A stretch of DNA of 7,582 bases from Chloroflexota bacterium (GCA_021806765.1 JAJZQR010000264.1:1-7582); one strand, 5' to 3'. Positions 1-5,543 are shown, numbered from the stretch's first letter. The notes: generated from the sequence alone by a model not told the origin. Numbers and translations are program-made.

Positions 1-27
1 TCTTGCTCGCCTTCCACCTCCAACGCT

Positions 28-60
28 CCCTCTCCCCCTGGGAGAGGGTCGGGGTGAGGG
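28..60. repeat. REP-like palindromic repeat before polX
   Basis: A perfect 9-bp inverted repeat, CCCTCTCCC (28-36) and GGGAGAGGG (40-48), closes on a 3-base loop and is followed by TCGGGGTGAGGG (49-60). This hairpin-plus-tail resembles a short interspersed repeat type that I recall from many GC-rich environmental bacterial genomes; that resemblance is from memory. Its tail ends 10 bases before the TTG start of polX, so GTGAGGG inside the repeat may serve as that gene's ribosome binding site. Only one copy lies in the window, so its repetitive nature is inferred. Confidence 0.55.
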
Positions 61-70
61 CTCAAAGAGC

Positions 71-1807
71 TTGCGAAACGTCGACGTAGCCGCCTTTCTC
101 GACGAGATAGCCGATCTCCTGGAGCTGAAGGGGGAGAACCGCTTCCGGGTGGGCGCATACCGCACGGCGGCCCGCCGGATCGAGAACCTTCCCGAGGACG
201 TGGAGGATCTGTGGCTGGGCGGCCGGCTGGAGGACGTCCCCGGCGTCGGCGAGTCCATCGCCACCAAGGTGGGCGAGTACCTCCAGACCGGCCACTCCGG
301 CTACCTGGACTCCCTTCGGAAAGAGGTGTCCCCCGGAATGCGGGAGCTGCTGCGGGTCCCCGGCCTGGGTCCCGCACGGGCGCAGCTCATCCACAAGGAG
401 CTAGGGATCAAGACCATCGAGGAGCTGGAGGCTGCCGCGCGGCAGCACCGGTTGAGGGAGCTGCCGGGGATCCGTGAGAAGACCGAGGATAAGATCCTGC
501 GGGAGGTGGAGCGCCTCCAGCAGCGAACCCGGCGGATGCTCCTCGGTGTCGCGCTGCCGGCCGCCGAGGAGGTGGCCTCCCTGCTGGCCCGAAACCCCCT
601 GGTGCGCCGGGTGCAGCCCGCCGGCAGCCTCCGGCGAATGAAGGAGACCATCGGCGACATCGACCTGCTGGCCTCATCGGAGCAGCCGGCCAGGGTCACC
701 GAGGCCTTCGCCGTGCTCCCACTGGTCAAGGAGGTGCTGGGGGTGGGTCCCACCAAGGCCAGCATCCTCACCAAGGACAACCTCCAGATCGACCTGCGGG
801 TGGTGAAGCCCGATGAGTACGGCTCCGCGCTCCAGTACTTCACCGGCAACAAGGAGCACAACATAGCGCTGCGGGACATGGCCATCCGCCGCGGCTGGAA
901 GCTGAACGAGTACGGTCTCTTCGAGGAGTCCACCGGGCGGCGGCTGGCCGGCGAGGACGAGTGCGACGTCTACCGGCAGCTGGGGCTGGAGTGCATGCCG
1001 CCCGAGATCCGGGAGAACCGGGGCGAGCTGGAGGCCGCTGCCGCCGGCAGGCTCCCCCACCTGGTAACCCAGGCGGACCTGCGGGGCGACCTCCAGGTGC
1101 ACAGCGACTACTCCGACGGCACCGGCACCCTGCAGGAGATGGCGGAGGCGGCCCGGGCCATGGGCTACCAGTACCTGGCGATCACCGACCACTCCCAGGG
1201 GCTCGGGGTGGCCCGGGGGCTATCTCCCGAGCGGCTGGAGAAGAAGCTGCGGGAGGTGGAGGAGCTGAACTCCCGCATGGCGCCCTTCCGGATCCTGAAG
1301 GGGGCCGAGGTGGACATCCGCGGGGATGGGAGGCTCGACTACCCCGACGAGACCCTGAGCCAGCTGGAGATCGTCGTCGTCGCCATCCACTCCGGCTTCG
1401 AGCAGAGCCAGGAGCGGATCACCGACCGGATCCTGAGGGCCTTCGAGAACCCCCACGTGGACATCCTGGCCCACCCCACCGGCCGTCTGCTCAACCGGCG
1501 CCCCGGCTACCCGGTGGACCTGGAGAAGGTGCTGCGGGCGGCCGCCCAGAGGGGCATCGCCCTGGAGATCAACGGCTCGCCCGACCGGCTGGACCTGGAC
1601 GACGTATGGTCCCGCCGGGCCAAGGAGCTGGGGGTGACCCTCTGCATCGACACCGACGCCCACAGCCCCGCTACCCTGGCCTTCGTGCGGTACGGGGTCG
1701 CCGTGGCCCGCCGAGGTTGGATCGAGAAGCGGGACGTGCTGAACGCCCTTCCGGTGGAGCAGCTGCTGTCCCGCCGCCGCCGGAACCGCCTCCGCCGCGC
1801 CGCCTAG
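71..1807 (+). CDS. polX: PolX: family X DNA polymerase with PHP phosphoesterase domain
   Basis: The 578-residue product has the full bacterial PolX layout and the usual length (about 570). Residues 1-150 hold the 8-kDa-like region and helix-hairpin-helix motifs (VPGVGESIATKV near 56-67, VPGLGPARAQLI near 96-107, LPGI near 131). The polymerase core has GSLRR (185-189), GDIDLL (195-200, metal-binding D196 and D198), a third acidic residue at D241 and YFTGNKEHN (256-264). The C-terminal PHP domain carries QVHSDYSDG (342-350), ITDHS (371-375), GAEVDI (411-416), AIHSG (438-442), AHPTG (467-471) and DTDAHS (527-532), so its metal ligands look intact. In the family this couples gap-filling synthesis with 3'-5' exonuclease or AP-processing activity in cytoplasmic base excision repair. 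The TTG start is chosen because the family begins at this point (RNVDVAAFLDEIADLLE) and no other start codon lies near. No operon partner is visible. Confidence 0.95.
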   Translation: MRNVDVAAFLDEIADLLELKGENRFRVGAYRTAARRIENLPEDVEDLWLGGRLEDVPGVGESIATKVGEYLQTGHSGYLDSLRKEVSPGMRELLRVPGLGPARAQLIHKELGIKTIEELEAAARQHRLRELPGIREKTEDKILREVERLQQRTRRMLLGVALPAAEEVASLLARNPLVRRVQPAGSLRRMKETIGDIDLLASSEQPARVTEAFAVLPLVKEVLGVGPTKASILTKDNLQIDLRVVKPDEYGSALQYFTGNKEHNIALRDMAIRRGWKLNEYGLFEESTGRRLAGEDECDVYRQLGLECMPPEIRENRGELEAAAAGRLPHLVTQADLRGDLQVHSDYSDGTGTLQEMAEAARAMGYQYLAITDHSQGLGVARGLSPERLEKKLREVEELNSRMAPFRILKGAEVDIRGDGRLDYPDETLSQLEIVVVAIHSGFEQSQERITDRILRAFENPHVDILAHPTGRLLNRRPGYPVDLEKVLRAAAQRGIALEINGSPDRLDLDDVWSRRAKELGVTLCIDTDAHSPATLAFVRYGVAVARRGWIEKRDVLNALPVEQLLSRRRRNRLRRAA

Positions 1808-1820
1808 CGCCTACTCACCA

Positions 1821-1848
1821 TAGGAGTCGGATCCCGCCGGTGACGGTC
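1821..1848 (+). repeat. REP-like repeat, copy 1 (degenerate)
   Basis: This 28-bp unit starts TAGGAGTCGG and matches the unit at 1914-1941 at 23 of 28 positions without gaps. The internal hairpin is eroded here. It begins 13 bases after the polX stop codon. The form TAGGAGC-CGG...CCGGCGA resembles REP elements described in Pseudomonas and relatives; no RAYT transposase is visible in the window. Confidence 0.5.
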
Positions 1849-1913
1849 GTCGTGAGGGGCAACGCCCCGCTCCACCCCGCACGGGGCACCATACTGTCGG
1901 CCGTCGCGTCCCG

Positions 1914-1941
1914 TAGGAGCCGGCTCCTGCCGGCGATGGTC
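1914..1941 (+). repeat. REP-like repeat, copy 2
   Basis: Direct repeat of the unit at 1821-1848, 93 bp downstream and in the same orientation. This copy keeps a clean hairpin: GCCGGC (1919-1924), loop TCCT, GCCGGC (1929-1934). The five differences from copy 1 are spread over the unit and weaken the hairpin of copy 1, so copy 2 is closer to the presumed consensus. I see no gene in 1808-2024, which otherwise holds only these repeats. Confidence 0.55.
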
Positions 1942-2024
1942 CTGGTGGCCAGCAGTAGCCTTCTCACCGTTGCGACCACACCCTCGGCAAGGACCTTCGC
2001 GCAGCCCCCTCGGCACCCCTCGTT

Positions 2025-2053
2025 TTACCAGGCTACGTCCGGCATGGTAAACT
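2025..2053 (+). promoter_or_regulatory. Putative promoter of tRNA-Pro
   Basis: TTTACC (2025-2030) and TAAACT (2048-2053) each match four of six positions of the sigma70-type -35 and -10 consensus, with a 17-bp spacer. The predicted transcription start near 2060 falls two or three bases before the mature tRNA 5' end. The position supports the call more than the sequence match does. Confidence 0.45.
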
Positions 2054-2062
2054 ATAGGTAAG

Positions 2063-2135
2063 CGGGGTGTAGCGCAGTTGGCAGCGCGCATGGTTTGGGA
2101 CCATGAGGTCCCCGGTTCGAGTCCGGGCACCCCGA
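2063..2135 (+). tRNA. tRNA-Pro (anticodon TGG)
   Basis: A complete cloverleaf folds by eye. The acceptor stem is CGGGGTG (2063-2069) with CACCCCG (2128-2134). The D stem is GCGC/GCGC (2072-2075, 2084-2087). The anticodon stem is CATGG/CCATG around the loop TTTGGGA, with anticodon TGG at 2096-2098. The T stem is CCCGG/CCGGG with loop TTCGAGT (2111-2127). The discriminator base is A2135. CCA is not encoded (CCT follows), so the end would be added by the CCA-adding enzyme. The gene's 3' half serves as the attachment site of the downstream islet and is left intact. Confidence 0.96.
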
Positions 2136-2137
2136 CC
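2092..2137 (+). repeat. attL-like core: 3' half of tRNA-Pro
   Basis: These 46 bases, from the end of the anticodon stem through the tRNA 3' end plus two bases, recur as 45 bases at 4428-4472 in the same orientation. The first 25 bases are identical, the T loop differs (TCGAG here, CAAG there), and the last 16 are identical. Integration of mobile elements by tyrosine recombinases at tRNA 3' halves produces exactly this arrangement, with the element supplying the piece that restores the tRNA. Confidence 0.8.
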
Positions 2138-2158
2138 TCTTCGGTCACCGCAAAACGC

Positions 2159-2182
2159 ATGGTTACCCTACGGGGTAACCAT
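2159..2182. other. Perfect 10-bp stem-loop with TACG loop
   Basis: ATGGTTACCC (2159-2168) pairs perfectly with GGGTAACCAT (2173-2182) across a TACG loop. As RNA this is a C(UACG)G tetraloop, the unusually stable UNCG class. It lies 24 bases after the tRNA 3' end, just inside the islet. It could help end tRNA transcription or define its 3' processing, although no T-tract follows, or it could be a recombinase or excisionase binding site. The fold is seen in the sequence; the role is open. Confidence 0.5.
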
Positions 2183-2225
2183 TCTGGTCTCCGGTTCGCA
2201 ATTGCAGGCGAACGGAGGCTTCCCG

Positions 2226-2381
2226 ATGCAACCACAGACCACATGGCTTGGCGGTAAGCTGACCCCTCTGGTCAAGGGCTTGCTTATCCACTTGGAAGCC
2301 AAGGGCTGCTCCCCCCGCACCCCCTCCGATGGACTGCCCGCTGGTGAGGAGGATCTCGTTCCCGAGAGCCTGTCCGAATGA
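2226..2381 (+). pseudogene. Tyrosine recombinase (integrase) N-terminal remnant
   Basis: A 51-codon frame starts at an ATG with a strong ribosome binding site, GGAGG at 2214-2218, seven bases upstream. Its residues 15-32 (LVKGLLIHLEAKGCSPRT) resemble the SAM-like N-terminal domain of XerC/phage-type integrases, where L-x-x-KG-x-SPxT-L precedes the first DNA-binding helices. After SPRT the frame loses resemblance and stops. Short readable stretches in other frames (LRWTARW, then LVRRI) suggest frameshifts. The catalytic R-H-R-Y part is absent from the window. The site, immediately inside attL and pointing inward, is where the integrase of a tRNA-targeting element usually sits. The match is short, so a small unrelated peptide remains possible. 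Confidence 0.45.
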
Positions 2382-2492
2382 GACCGAGACCACGGCGTCC
2401 CCATTAGTCGCCGGCATGGCGCAAGAGTGGTGGCTAGCGAGAAGGCCGGTGTGACGGCAAAGGAGGCACTCTGAGAGGGAGGTACCCCTTCT

Positions 2493-2520
2493 CTCGCCTA
2501 CACTTCTTGCCATAGGCGAG
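2493..2520. other. Inverted repeat between integrase remnant and minus-strand gene
   Basis: CTCGCCTA (2493-2500) and TAGGCGAG (2513-2520) form a perfect 8-bp inverted repeat around a 12-base loop. It is downstream of the 203-aa minus-strand gene, whose stop is at 2580, so it may contribute to ending that transcript, but no T-run follows on either strand. I see no gene in 2382-2579. Confidence 0.3.
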
Positions 2521-2543
2521 CAGTTGCGCCTAGGCTGCATAGA

Positions 2544-2558
2544 CTGGTGCAACACCAG
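2544..2558. other. Short tight hairpin past the minus-strand gene
   Basis: CTGGTG (2544-2549) pairs with CACCAG (2553-2558) over a 3-base loop, 21 bases beyond the stop codon of the 203-aa gene. The position suits a terminator or mRNA 3'-end hairpin, but there is no U-tract, so the role is weakly supported. Confidence 0.25.
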
Positions 2559-2579
2559 GTTGTTCGCCAGCTGAGCAGC

Positions 2580-3191
2580 CTATTCGGATGGTTCGGCCTT
2601 GTTCTTGGAACCCCTCTTTACGCGTCTTCTCGGCCGCTGTGTCTTCGCGCCGTCTCCGTTGAACCCGTTCCGGACAGCTTCTTCGCCTGTCCGTGTCACA
2701 TAGTAGCGCCCAAGTTCTTCGTGGTCCTCCTCCAGCCAGCCCGCCTTCACGGCGTTGCTGATATCTCTCCCGAGGTTCTTGGGGATTCCCTCGCCGGCAC
2801 GCTGAAGCAGGGCCTTGAATTCATCGCGCCCCGTGAAGTCTTTACCCTGCGACTCCCGCTGGTAAAGTGCCAACACTACCAGCTTCTGCGGAAAGGTCTT
2901 CGGTGCAGCTTGATTCAGGAACTCGCGCAGGGCAACCGCTGGACGACCGCTGCCCCTTGAAGACCCCTGTGTTCGCAACCCCGTCATAGCCGTCGGTGCC
3001 ATCGTGTTGGCAACCATGGGCGTGCCACCCAGCACGATTCCCAGGACCGTGACAAGCTGGTCGTCGGTAATGGTCCGCTTCACGGTGACTCCTCTGCCCG
3101 TTACGGTCAGGGAATATGTCTCCGGCTCCTCTCCGGCGAGGGTCTCCTCGTCAGCCGACATCTCCACCCCGTCAACATCCTTGTCAGGCAT
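2580..3191 (-). CDS. Winged-helix-like protein of the islet
   Basis: 203 residues. The start is the ATG at 3191, six bases after a strong GGAGGT (3203-3198); upstream in-frame starts lie in or beyond the promoter and have no such site. Residues 1-24 are acidic. Residues 25-56 form a compact unit (YSLTVTGRGVTVKRTITDD... ending VLGIVLGG) of predicted beta strands and a helix. A G/S/T/R-rich linker follows (near 60-85). Residues 86-175 look like a winged helix: LREFLNQAAPKTFPQKLVVL, FTGRDEFKALLQRAGEGIP, NLGRDISNAVKAGWLEE and a wing ending YYVTRTGEEAV. The tail (183-203) is strongly basic, which suits nucleic-acid binding. From memory, similar wHTH modules occur in mobile-element and defence-linked genes; I cannot name a family. 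It is divergently transcribed from the PLD-like gene over 76 bp, so it may regulate that promoter or act with its product. Confidence 0.8.
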   Translation of the reverse strand: MPDKDVDGVEMSADEETLAGEEPETYSLTVTGRGVTVKRTITDDQLVTVLGIVLGGTPMVANTMAPTAMTGLRTQGSSRGSGRPAVALREFLNQAAPKTFPQKLVVLALYQRESQGKDFTGRDEFKALLQRAGEGIPKNLGRDISNAVKAGWLEEDHEELGRYYVTRTGEEAVRNGFNGDGAKTQRPRRRVKRGSKNKAEPSE

Positions 3192-3218
3192 CACGACACC
3201 TCCCATACATCGTAGATG

Positions 3219-3230
3219 TATTGTACAATA
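3219..3230. promoter_or_regulatory. Palindromic divergent promoter/operator
   Basis: TATTGTACAATA is a perfect 12-bp palindrome in the 76-bp gap between the two divergent islet genes. It reads as a TACAAT -10 box on both strands (3224-3229 plus; 3225-3220 minus). For the minus gene, TTGTTC (3249-3244) lies 18 bp upstream as a plausible -35; the plus side has no good -35. Predicted starts leave leaders of roughly 20-30 bases before each gene. A dimeric regulator bound here would block both promoters at once, so co-regulation, perhaps by the neighbouring winged-helix protein, is a reasonable inference. Confidence 0.5.
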
Positions 3231-3267
3231 TGAGTACATGATCGAACAAGTGACGAGGAGTCGCACA

Positions 3268-4038
3268 ATGTCTTCACTCGCGGATTACTTCGCCCAACTC
3301 GACCAGCCTACGAGGGAGGCTCTGTCTGATCTCCCTTCGCCTCTGGAAAAAGCCCTGGGCACCCTACTTATTGCTGAGGATGAAGTGAAGACACCTTGGC
3401 TTTCAGCGTCGGATATCAGCGAAGCCTTGTGTGCTGCTGGAGTATCGTTACAGTCGCGACAAGTCGGTCCAGCCCTCGGTCGCGCTGGGGACAAGGTCAG
3501 CACTAGGCGAACCGGTAAGATAACTCGGTACCGCATCATGATCCCTGGACGACGACTGGTCGAACCAGCTTTGGCGCGTCGGGCACTGACTGTGGTTTAC
3601 GTAGAGGCCGGAAAACCTAGGACTGCCAGGCGCCATCTGGCAGCGCTACTCGAACCCCTTAGCGGTGATGTACGTATTAGTGACCCGTACTATGGTGTAA
3701 GAACTCTCGACTCGCTCTCCCTGTTGAAGTCAGCGAGCAGTGTTCGGTTCTTGTCGGCGCGGACAAACGAGAAGGCGGCTGACGTTAACAGGGCGATACA
3801 AGACTTCATTCGGGAAAACCCCCGGGTAGAGTTGCGGCTGGCTTCGGATCCGTCCTCGATGCATGACCGGTACGTGCTCACTGACGACATGCTGATTCTC
3901 GTAGGTCACGGTCTGAAAGACATCGGTGGCAAGGAGTCTTTTGTGATCCGTTTGGATGGCGAAGTGGCAAGAGATCTGATTGCTACTCTGGCACCTTCGT
4001 TTGACGCCAAGTGGGCTTCCGCGTCGCCGATCAGGTAG
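3268..4038 (+). CDS. PLD-like-fold protein with N-terminal winged-helix-like region
   Basis: 256 residues from the ATG at 3268, which follows GAGGAG (3255-3260) by seven bases. An in-frame ATG at 3238 lies almost on the predicted transcription start and lacks a ribosome binding site. Residues 20-95 resemble a winged helix (LPSPLEKALGTLLIAEDEV, LSASDISEALCAAGVSL, VGPALGRAGDKV, then TGKITRYRIMIPGR). Residues 107-250 resemble a PLD-like fold: RISDPYYGVRTLDSL (136-150), VRFLSART (159-166), VELRLAS (187-193), then MHDRYVLTDDMLILVGHGLKD (198-218) and KESFVIRL (222-229), ending FDAKW. HDRY at 199-202 sits where phospholipase D nucleases have HxK; K is replaced by R, as in the C-terminal domain of MIT-type proteins. 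Nuclease activity is therefore uncertain; nucleic-acid or lipid binding is possible. No signal peptide or membrane segment is seen. Cytoplasmic action is likely. It is divergent from the winged-helix gene. Confidence 0.82.
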   Translation: MSSLADYFAQLDQPTREALSDLPSPLEKALGTLLIAEDEVKTPWLSASDISEALCAAGVSLQSRQVGPALGRAGDKVSTRRTGKITRYRIMIPGRRLVEPALARRALTVVYVEAGKPRTARRHLAALLEPLSGDVRISDPYYGVRTLDSLSLLKSASSVRFLSARTNEKAADVNRAIQDFIRENPRVELRLASDPSSMHDRYVLTDDMLILVGHGLKDIGGKESFVIRLDGEVARDLIATLAPSFDAKWASASPIR

Positions 4039-4427
4039 GCTGACTTCACCACGGGGTCGGCATGATGTTGGGCTTGTTGTTGAGCGTAGGATTCCTTCGG
4101 TCGCGCCACGGGATTCGATACGAACTTCCAGTTCGCGTGTCGCCAATGTAGCATCGGTTGCCTTGCTGTTCCTGCTGTACCAGAAAAAGGGGATGGAGAA
4201 GCGGGGATTGCCTCCTGTACGCAGCGCCAGAGACGCCTGCTTGAGAGGATCTTCGCTGAGCTGCACCATTTGGGCTCGGTCGAGGGCGCCTGCGGACTTT
4301 CCATCCCCTCAGGCCTAGAGCTGTACTTCCCTCGCGACCAGACACCTAACGGTCATCACGGACCGGAGACCTTACGGTACGCAAAATGGCCAACCGTTTG
4401 GGTCTGCAATCGGACTCGACGTCTAAC
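4039..4427. other. No confident gene; open plus-strand frame reaching attR
   Basis: Several overlapping frames are open, and none has a convincing start. The most protein-like is the plus-strand frame open from 4090 into the tRNA-derived repeat (stop at 4482). Around 4228-4341 it reads RQRRLLERIFAELHHLGSV and then GLSIPSGLELYFPRDQ, with a helix-like pattern, but no ribosome binding site and no recognised family. It may be the decayed end of a further islet gene. Near the right end, CCGTTTGGG (4394-4402) partly repeats CGGTTTGGG (4427-4435) at the start of attR. Confidence 0.35.
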
Positions 4428-4472
4428 GGTTTGGGACCATGAGGTCCCCGGTCAAGTCCGGGCACCCCGACC
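4428..4472 (+). repeat. attR-like partial tRNA-Pro copy
   Basis: A 45-base copy of the tRNA-Pro 3' half (2092-2137). It includes the anticodon loop TTTGGGA, the T stem and the 3' acceptor strand CACCCCG with the following ACC. It lacks the 5' half and its T loop is damaged (TCAAG in place of TTCGAG), so it cannot make a tRNA. It marks the right boundary of the islet. Damage on this side is expected because nothing selects for it once the left copy forms the working tRNA. Confidence 0.8.
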
Positions 4473-4814
4473 CACCCCTTGACTCGCCTTAGCCTGGCCT
4501 CGCCTCCCTGACCTCCCCCGGCGCGGTTTCGCAGCTCTCGGGCTGCAAGAAACAGCATGGGAATCGCGTCACCTGACATCGTTCGTCGCAAACGCGGGCA
4601 TCCGAAGGGCCACACGGTTTCTCGGCGCCCCTCGACGGCGACTCCCAGCCGCCGCATGGCCTTGGACCGGTTCATCCGGACTAAGGATGCGGATAACCTG
4701 CCGGCCCATACCCTACCGCGTTATAAGCGCCGGCCGGAGAAACAGGGGGAAGTACCATGTGCCAGCTGGTGCTGGTCCTGGTTGCCAGTCGCGAAAAGGC
4801 AAGACTCGGGGGTG
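4473..4814. other. 342 bp with no convincing gene
   Basis: This stretch should be the host sequence that originally followed tRNA-Pro. It contains an imperfect hairpin, GTTTCGCAGC (4526-4535) with GCTGC and GAAAC (4542-4553). An AGGGGG (4744-4749) stands seven bases before an ATG at 4757, but the 42-codon frame that follows runs antisense into the next gene and looks like no known protein. Minus-strand frames across the partial tRNA copy give the familiar spurious VGVPGL peptide. Confidence 0.4.
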
Positions 4815-5543
4815 TCACCGGGGGTTCTGGTGGGATAGTTCGATCTTCGCTCCGCAGTGGCCGCAGAACGGCCCCTGTTCAGTAGCGACCCCACAGTTTG
4901 GACAGATTGTGCCACCAGGGTGGATGCGAGCCGGATCACCTTTGCGGGCCATCGCCACGTTGAAGTTCCTACACCAGGCCGCCTCAGCTTCGGCATCCAA
5001 ATCGATGGGTTGGGCGGAAGGGACGGCGTCCCTGTGCCGAGAGCGCTTCCAATGGACGATCAATCCCGCTCCCACGACTATCCAGATCCAGGGAAGCGCA
5101 TTAAGGTTGATGACCGCGACGACCAAGGACATCGCCACCAGGATTACCGACCCGACCACCACTGCCCTAGTGCCAGACTCGACTCCGGGCGCCGTCTTCT
5201 CAGACGGGACGATCATCCACAGAGCCACATAGACCAATACTCCGACCCCAGAGGCCAGAGTGAACAGCGCGAACGCTATGCGGACAAAGGTAGCGTCGAT
5301 TCCCAGGAACGCACCAATCCCACCGCACACACCACCGAGCATTCGGCTGCTTCGGCTTCGGAGCAACCTTCGTATTCTCTTCCCACCGGTCCCTCTGTCC
5401 GGTGCTTCTGTCCCTCTGAGATGACCATCCTCGCTCGATGTGCCAATCCTGTCTCTTGCTGATCCAAGTTCTTTCCCGCAGGAGGAACAGAACGATGTTC
5501 CGGTACTAGGAGCCCCGCAGGAGGGACAGAATTCCACGGACAT
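4815..5543 (-). CDS. PspC-domain membrane protein with zinc ribbons at both ends
   Basis: 242 residues. The ATG at 5543 is six bases after GGAG and begins directly with a zinc ribbon (C6, C9, C19, C22). A low-complexity linker (28-52) follows, then a PspC domain (about 56-114: RSRSSRMLGGVCGGIGAFLG, then FVRIAFALFTLASGVGVLVY ending WMIVPSE) and two further membrane segments (about 125-147 and 150-165). The cytoplasmic tail has the module shared with the neighbouring gene at 5930-6640: EAAWCRNFNVAMARKGD (187-203), then a second zinc ribbon (C214, C217, C227, C230). PspC domains occur in envelope-stress proteins of the phage-shock type and in many actinobacterial membrane proteins. No pspA, pspB or sensor kinase gene is in the window, so a stress role is only inferred. 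The fusion of PspC with two zinc ribbons suggests a membrane-anchored scaffold or sensor. Confidence 0.88.
   Translation of the reverse strand: MSVEFCPSCGAPSTGTSFCSSCGKELGSARDRIGTSSEDGHLRGTEAPDRGTGGKRIRRLLRSRSSRMLGGVCGGIGAFLGIDATFVRIAFALFTLASGVGVLVYVALWMIVPSEKTAPGVESGTRAVVVGSVILVAMSLVVAVINLNALPWIWIVVGAGLIVHWKRSRHRDAVPSAQPIDLDAEAEAAWCRNFNVAMARKGDPARIHPGGTICPNCGVATEQGPFCGHCGAKIELSHQNPR

Larger units (their letters stand above)
2092..4472. mobile_element. Degraded integrative islet at tRNA-Pro
   Basis: The islet is bounded by a tRNA 3'-half direct repeat (2092-2137 and 4428-4472) and spans about 2.3 kb. Seen directly are the repeat, a recombinase-like N-terminal fragment just inside the left end reading away from the tRNA, and two intact divergent genes. 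Codon use of the PLD-like gene, with many A- or T-ending codons, contrasts with the strongly G/C-ending codons of polX, which fits transfer from elsewhere. No replication, packaging or conjugation gene is visible, so it would be a satellite-like islet or a deletion remnant that can no longer excise unaided. The alternative, a chance duplication of half a tRNA, is less economical. Confidence 0.7.

Noticed and set aside
961..2061. Long plus-strand frame of 366 codons inside and beyond polX
   Set aside because: Rich in G, P, R and A, as expected from a shifted reading of a high-GC gene; the polX frame contains all conserved motifs.
1804..2244. Minus-strand frame containing VGVPGLEPGTSWSQ
   Set aside because: This peptide is the well-known spurious translation of the antisense strand of a tRNA gene; the frame lies over tRNA-Pro and repeats.
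2163..2555. Minus-strand frame of 130 codons opposite the integrase remnant
   Set aside because: Low-complexity translation with no recognisable motif, no good start site, and it overlaps the tRNA-proximal stem-loop; likely a chance frame.
4346..4675. Minus-strand frame of 109 codons containing VGVPGLDRGPHG
   Set aside because: The same antisense-tRNA artefact, here over the partial tRNA copy; no ribosome binding site or family resemblance.
4757..4885. 42-codon plus-strand frame with an AGGGGG site seven bases upstream
   Set aside because: It runs antisense into the end of the PspC gene, resembles nothing known and is glycine/serine-rich after residue 18; a small gene cannot be excluded but is not supported.
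4857..5462. Plus-strand frame of 201 codons opposite the PspC gene
   Set aside because: It is the shadow of a clear minus-strand gene with cysteine and PspC motifs; its own translation is low in hydrophobic residues and rich in D, R, H and P.
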